Source of the DNA: Bacteroidia bacterium
GTDB taxonomy: Bacteria; Bacteroidota; Bacteroidia; Bacteroidales; GWA2-32-17
Direction: 5' to 3'
Length of the DNA: 64,000 nt
Assembly: GCA_016218155.1 (NCBI GenBank)
Contig: JACREQ010000107.1
Span: 1-64,000, forward strand
Positions within the stretch are counted from its first letter, which is position 1. Every line of letters begins with the position of its first letter. Below the pieces are notes generated by a model. The model was not told the DNA's origin and searched no databases. It saw only the letters and a program-made list of their open reading frames with translations. The translations under genes and the position numbers were made by a program. Below are positions 62,316 through 64,000 of this stretch, piece by piece.

Positions 62316-63341
62316 TTAATTAAATATTCTAATCTCCTGAATTGCCTTAACAGCTCTGTCTGAGAAATAATCCTGAGCTGGAAATACTGAAAATATTCCA
62401 AACTTTTTATCTGCGCTTTTATCTATAAAAAGAACTTCAGCATAATCATTACGATTAAATAACTCCGAGAATGTGTAAACACAACGGAATCCATCTTTTG
62501 CAATAACAGCAACCATCATGGTTTGAATATCTTTTTTATTTATTGAAGCATATTTTGATAGTACATCTTTAAACATTACACCTTTAAAATCTTTAATACC
62601 ATGTATCCCTTTACCTCTGCCATAAAAAACAGTATGATATAATTGTTGAAAAGGATTAGAAGGATATTTTTTTAGTGAATCAATTTTTAAATCATTTTTA
62701 TAAATACTAGTAACAGTGCAGAAAGCAGAAGGCATATCCTTGTTTACGGGATAAGATTTTGGAAATGATTTTACAGTAATCTTTGTTGGACTTGATATAT
62801 TGCGCTCTGTTAGCAAATCAGAACCAACAATTAATCTTGATTCTGTAGGAAGTGGCCATAAATCTTTTGTTTTAGAAGGAACAATACGGGCAACTCTTGT
62901 AGCAATAATAATATTATGTCGATTTACAGGATAATATATTTCCCCCCAACTAACAACTACTTTCTCACCTTTATTGTTTTCAATTTCAACCCATACATCA
63001 ATCATAGAACCAAATTCTGTTTCTAGTTTCTTTTTAACAACTACATTGTTAAGAATATCATAAAGTGAATAACCATCGTAACGATAAGCTCCAATAAAAG
63101 TGTCTTTTTTTGCAATTAAAACTGTTTCTTTTACTATTACATTTCTAAGTGGAAGTGTAGACAAATCAATTTTTATATTGTTAGCTACTTCGCCGGTAAT
63201 CTCAATTCCAGAGAAAGGCAAATTAATTGTTGGTGCATTATCATAAAAATCATTTGTTTTATCATCAATATCCTGTGCAAAGATTTGAAATGATAACATA
63301 GTCATTGCTAGACATAACAAGAAGAAAATTTTGTTTTTCAT
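62316..63341 (-). CDS. Secreted protein with two molybdopterin-oxidoreductase-fold (SUOX-like) domains
   Basis: This 341-residue protein has a signal peptide (about 1-22, ending IFAQ). Two halves each follow the pattern of the oxidoreductase molybdopterin-binding (sulfite oxidase-like) domain. The first (about 40-190) has FSGIEITGEV, GAYRYDGYSLYDIL and ESRLIVGSDLLTER. The second (about 200-340) has KDFKGVMFKDVLSKYA, VAVIAKDGFRCVYTFSEL and AVKAIQEIRIF. The usual cofactor-ligating Cys of active SUOX enzymes is not evident, so binding rather than catalysis is likely. It follows a TonB receptor gene by 43 nt and faces wtpC. Domain assignment is by eye. Confidence 0.65.
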   Translation of the reverse strand: MKNKIFFLLCLAMTMLSFQIFAQDIDDKTNDFYDNAPTINLPFSGIEITGEVANNIKIDLSTLPLRNVIVKETVLIAKKDTFIGAYRYDGYSLYDILNNVVVKKKLETEFGSMIDVWVEIENNKGEKVVVSWGEIYYPVNRHNIIIATRVARIVPSKTKDLWPLPTESRLIVGSDLLTERNISSPTKITVKSFPKSYPVNKDMPSAFCTVTSIYKNDLKIDSLKKYPSNPFQQLYHTVFYGRGKGIHGIKDFKGVMFKDVLSKYASINKKDIQTMMVAVIAKDGFRCVYTFSELFNRNDYAEVLFIDKSADKKFGIFSVFPAQDYFSDRAVKAIQEIRIFN

Positions 63342-63384
63342 AATTTAAAGATTTAGTTATATATTGTTAATTATATTTTATAAA

Positions 63385-64000
63385 TTAAAAAACAAATCTT
63401 ATTGAACCAATTATCATCCTACCAGGACTGGTTTGGGCATCATTGGTTACATATATTTTATTAAAAATATTTTCAATACTTATACTTACTGTCATTCTTT
63501 TAATAAATTTTTTTTCAAATCGTATATTAAAAGCTGTATAATCTGGATACTTATCGGTTTTTAAATATTCTTCATCAATTACATTTAAATCATTAATCCA
63601 TATTTTACCAACATACTTAAACAAAATAGAAGTATTTACAATTTTATTTTTCCATGTAAAACCTGCACTTATTTTGTGGTTGGGAATATCTGTTAGATAC
63701 TTTCCAGCAAGGCTTGAATCAACTTTTGAATTAATAATTTTATGTTCTGTTATCTGTGCATGTGTATAAGCATAATTTGCGAATATTGTTATACTATCTT
63801 TTATATCATATTTAAATTCAGTCTCTGCACCATAAATTTCGACCTGACCGATGTTTTGCTTTTTTAAAATTGGAGCTAATTTATAACCCATGTTTACTGT
63901 ATCACCTGTGCTAACATAATACATGAAATCTTTTCCAACACTGTAAAAAACAGAACAACTTGCAATTAGTTTTTTGAAAAATGCTTTATCACCTCCTACT
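63385..64000 (-). CDS. TonB-dependent receptor, C-terminal part (cut by window edge)
   Basis: The minus-strand frame continues past the right edge (VGGDKAFFKKLIASCSVFY precedes the internal Met at 63924), so only the last ~205 residues are seen. They show TonB-receptor barrel strands, including KQNIGQVEIYGAETEFKYDI, NYAYTHAQITEHK, a DIPNHKISAGFTW segment and the closing SIENIFNKIYVTND and SIRFVF ending in Phe. These outer-membrane proteins import ligands too large or rare for porins, using TonB. The next gene encodes the SUOX-like secreted protein, and both face the tungstate operon, so a metal or oxyanion ligand is a reasonable inference. Confidence 0.88.
   Translation of the reverse strand, partial: VGGDKAFFKKLIASCSVFYSVGKDFMYYVSTGDTVNMGYKLAPILKKQNIGQVEIYGAETEFKYDIKDSITIFANYAYTHAQITEHKIINSKVDSSLAGKYLTDIPNHKISAGFTWKNKIVNTSILFKYVGKIWINDLNVIDEEYLKTDKYPDYTAFNIRFEKKFIKRMTVSISIENIFNKIYVTNDAQTSPGRMIIGSIRFVF

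Noticed and set aside
1-64000. CRISPR arrays, prophage or transposase genes
   Set aside because: No regularly spaced repeats, integrase, capsid or transposase sequences were seen on either strand.

Overview
The window looks like a chromosomal segment of an AT-rich Bacteroidota bacterium (by eye about 30% G+C), plausibly of the Bacteroidales/Marinilabiliales side. Supporting signs are TAnnTTTG-type -7 promoter boxes with weak or no Shine-Dalgarno sequences, a hydrolase carrying a type IX secretion (T9SS) C-terminal sorting domain, a GldA-type ABC ATPase, ECF sigma/anti-sigma/TonB-plug barrel organisation, LytS/LytTR regulation, MqnA of the futalosine menaquinone route, and a WtpABC tungstate transporter. 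No prophage, transposase, CRISPR array or rRNA was seen. Genus cannot be settled from the sequence.

Layout. 1-4740: a truncated CoA-transferase fragment at the left edge, then a minus-strand run (membrane protein, upp, FemAB-like acyltransferase, polysaccharide deacetylase-like protein, radC, rpsT, tRNA-Glu). 4970-10160: an ECF sigma factor, a putative anti-sigma protein with three tandem repeats, a TonB-plug outer-membrane barrel and a small PorT-like barrel. Matching ECF-type promoters precede the sigma gene and the small barrel. 10410-12963: a LiaF-like membrane protein with a LytS/LytTR pair. 13130-18650: housekeeping genes (manA, engB, prs, rplY, pth, family-4 UDG). 18778-30530: a GT-C/TPR membrane protein, cdd, a secreted inactive-looking alpha/beta hydrolase, yidC, an EI24 protein, mqnA, a TPR/PD40 protein, a GNAT and an M28 peptidase. 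30660-37497: tRNA-Val, folC, the topoisomerase IV genes and aroK. 37475-45092: a hybrid histidine kinase, a T9SS-exported CocE-like hydrolase, gldA, a threonine dehydrogenase-like SDR and a radical SAM protein, with two palindromic repeat elements between genes. 45443-47934: rpsO-pnp.

48067-58194 is a transport and signalling region. A KimA-type potassium transporter is followed by a KdpDE-like two-component pair that has no kdpFABC beside it. A NarX/NarL-like pair then precedes a TorF-like porin and an ammonium transporter, and a CPA2 antiporter closes the region on the other strand.

58566-64000 is a tungstate (or molybdate) island. wtpA, a secreted 26-residue YD-repeat protein, wtpB and wtpC form one operon. 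Its leader holds a dyad with the same geometry as the E. coli ModE operator. Facing it is a TonB-dependent receptor gene (cut by the right edge) followed by a secreted protein with two sulfite-oxidase-fold-like domains. I read this as a possible envelope-spanning oxyanion uptake system; that is inference.

The strongest candidates for new biology are the tungstate island with its extra secreted parts, the KimA-KdpDE-like locus, and the self-contained ECF regulon.
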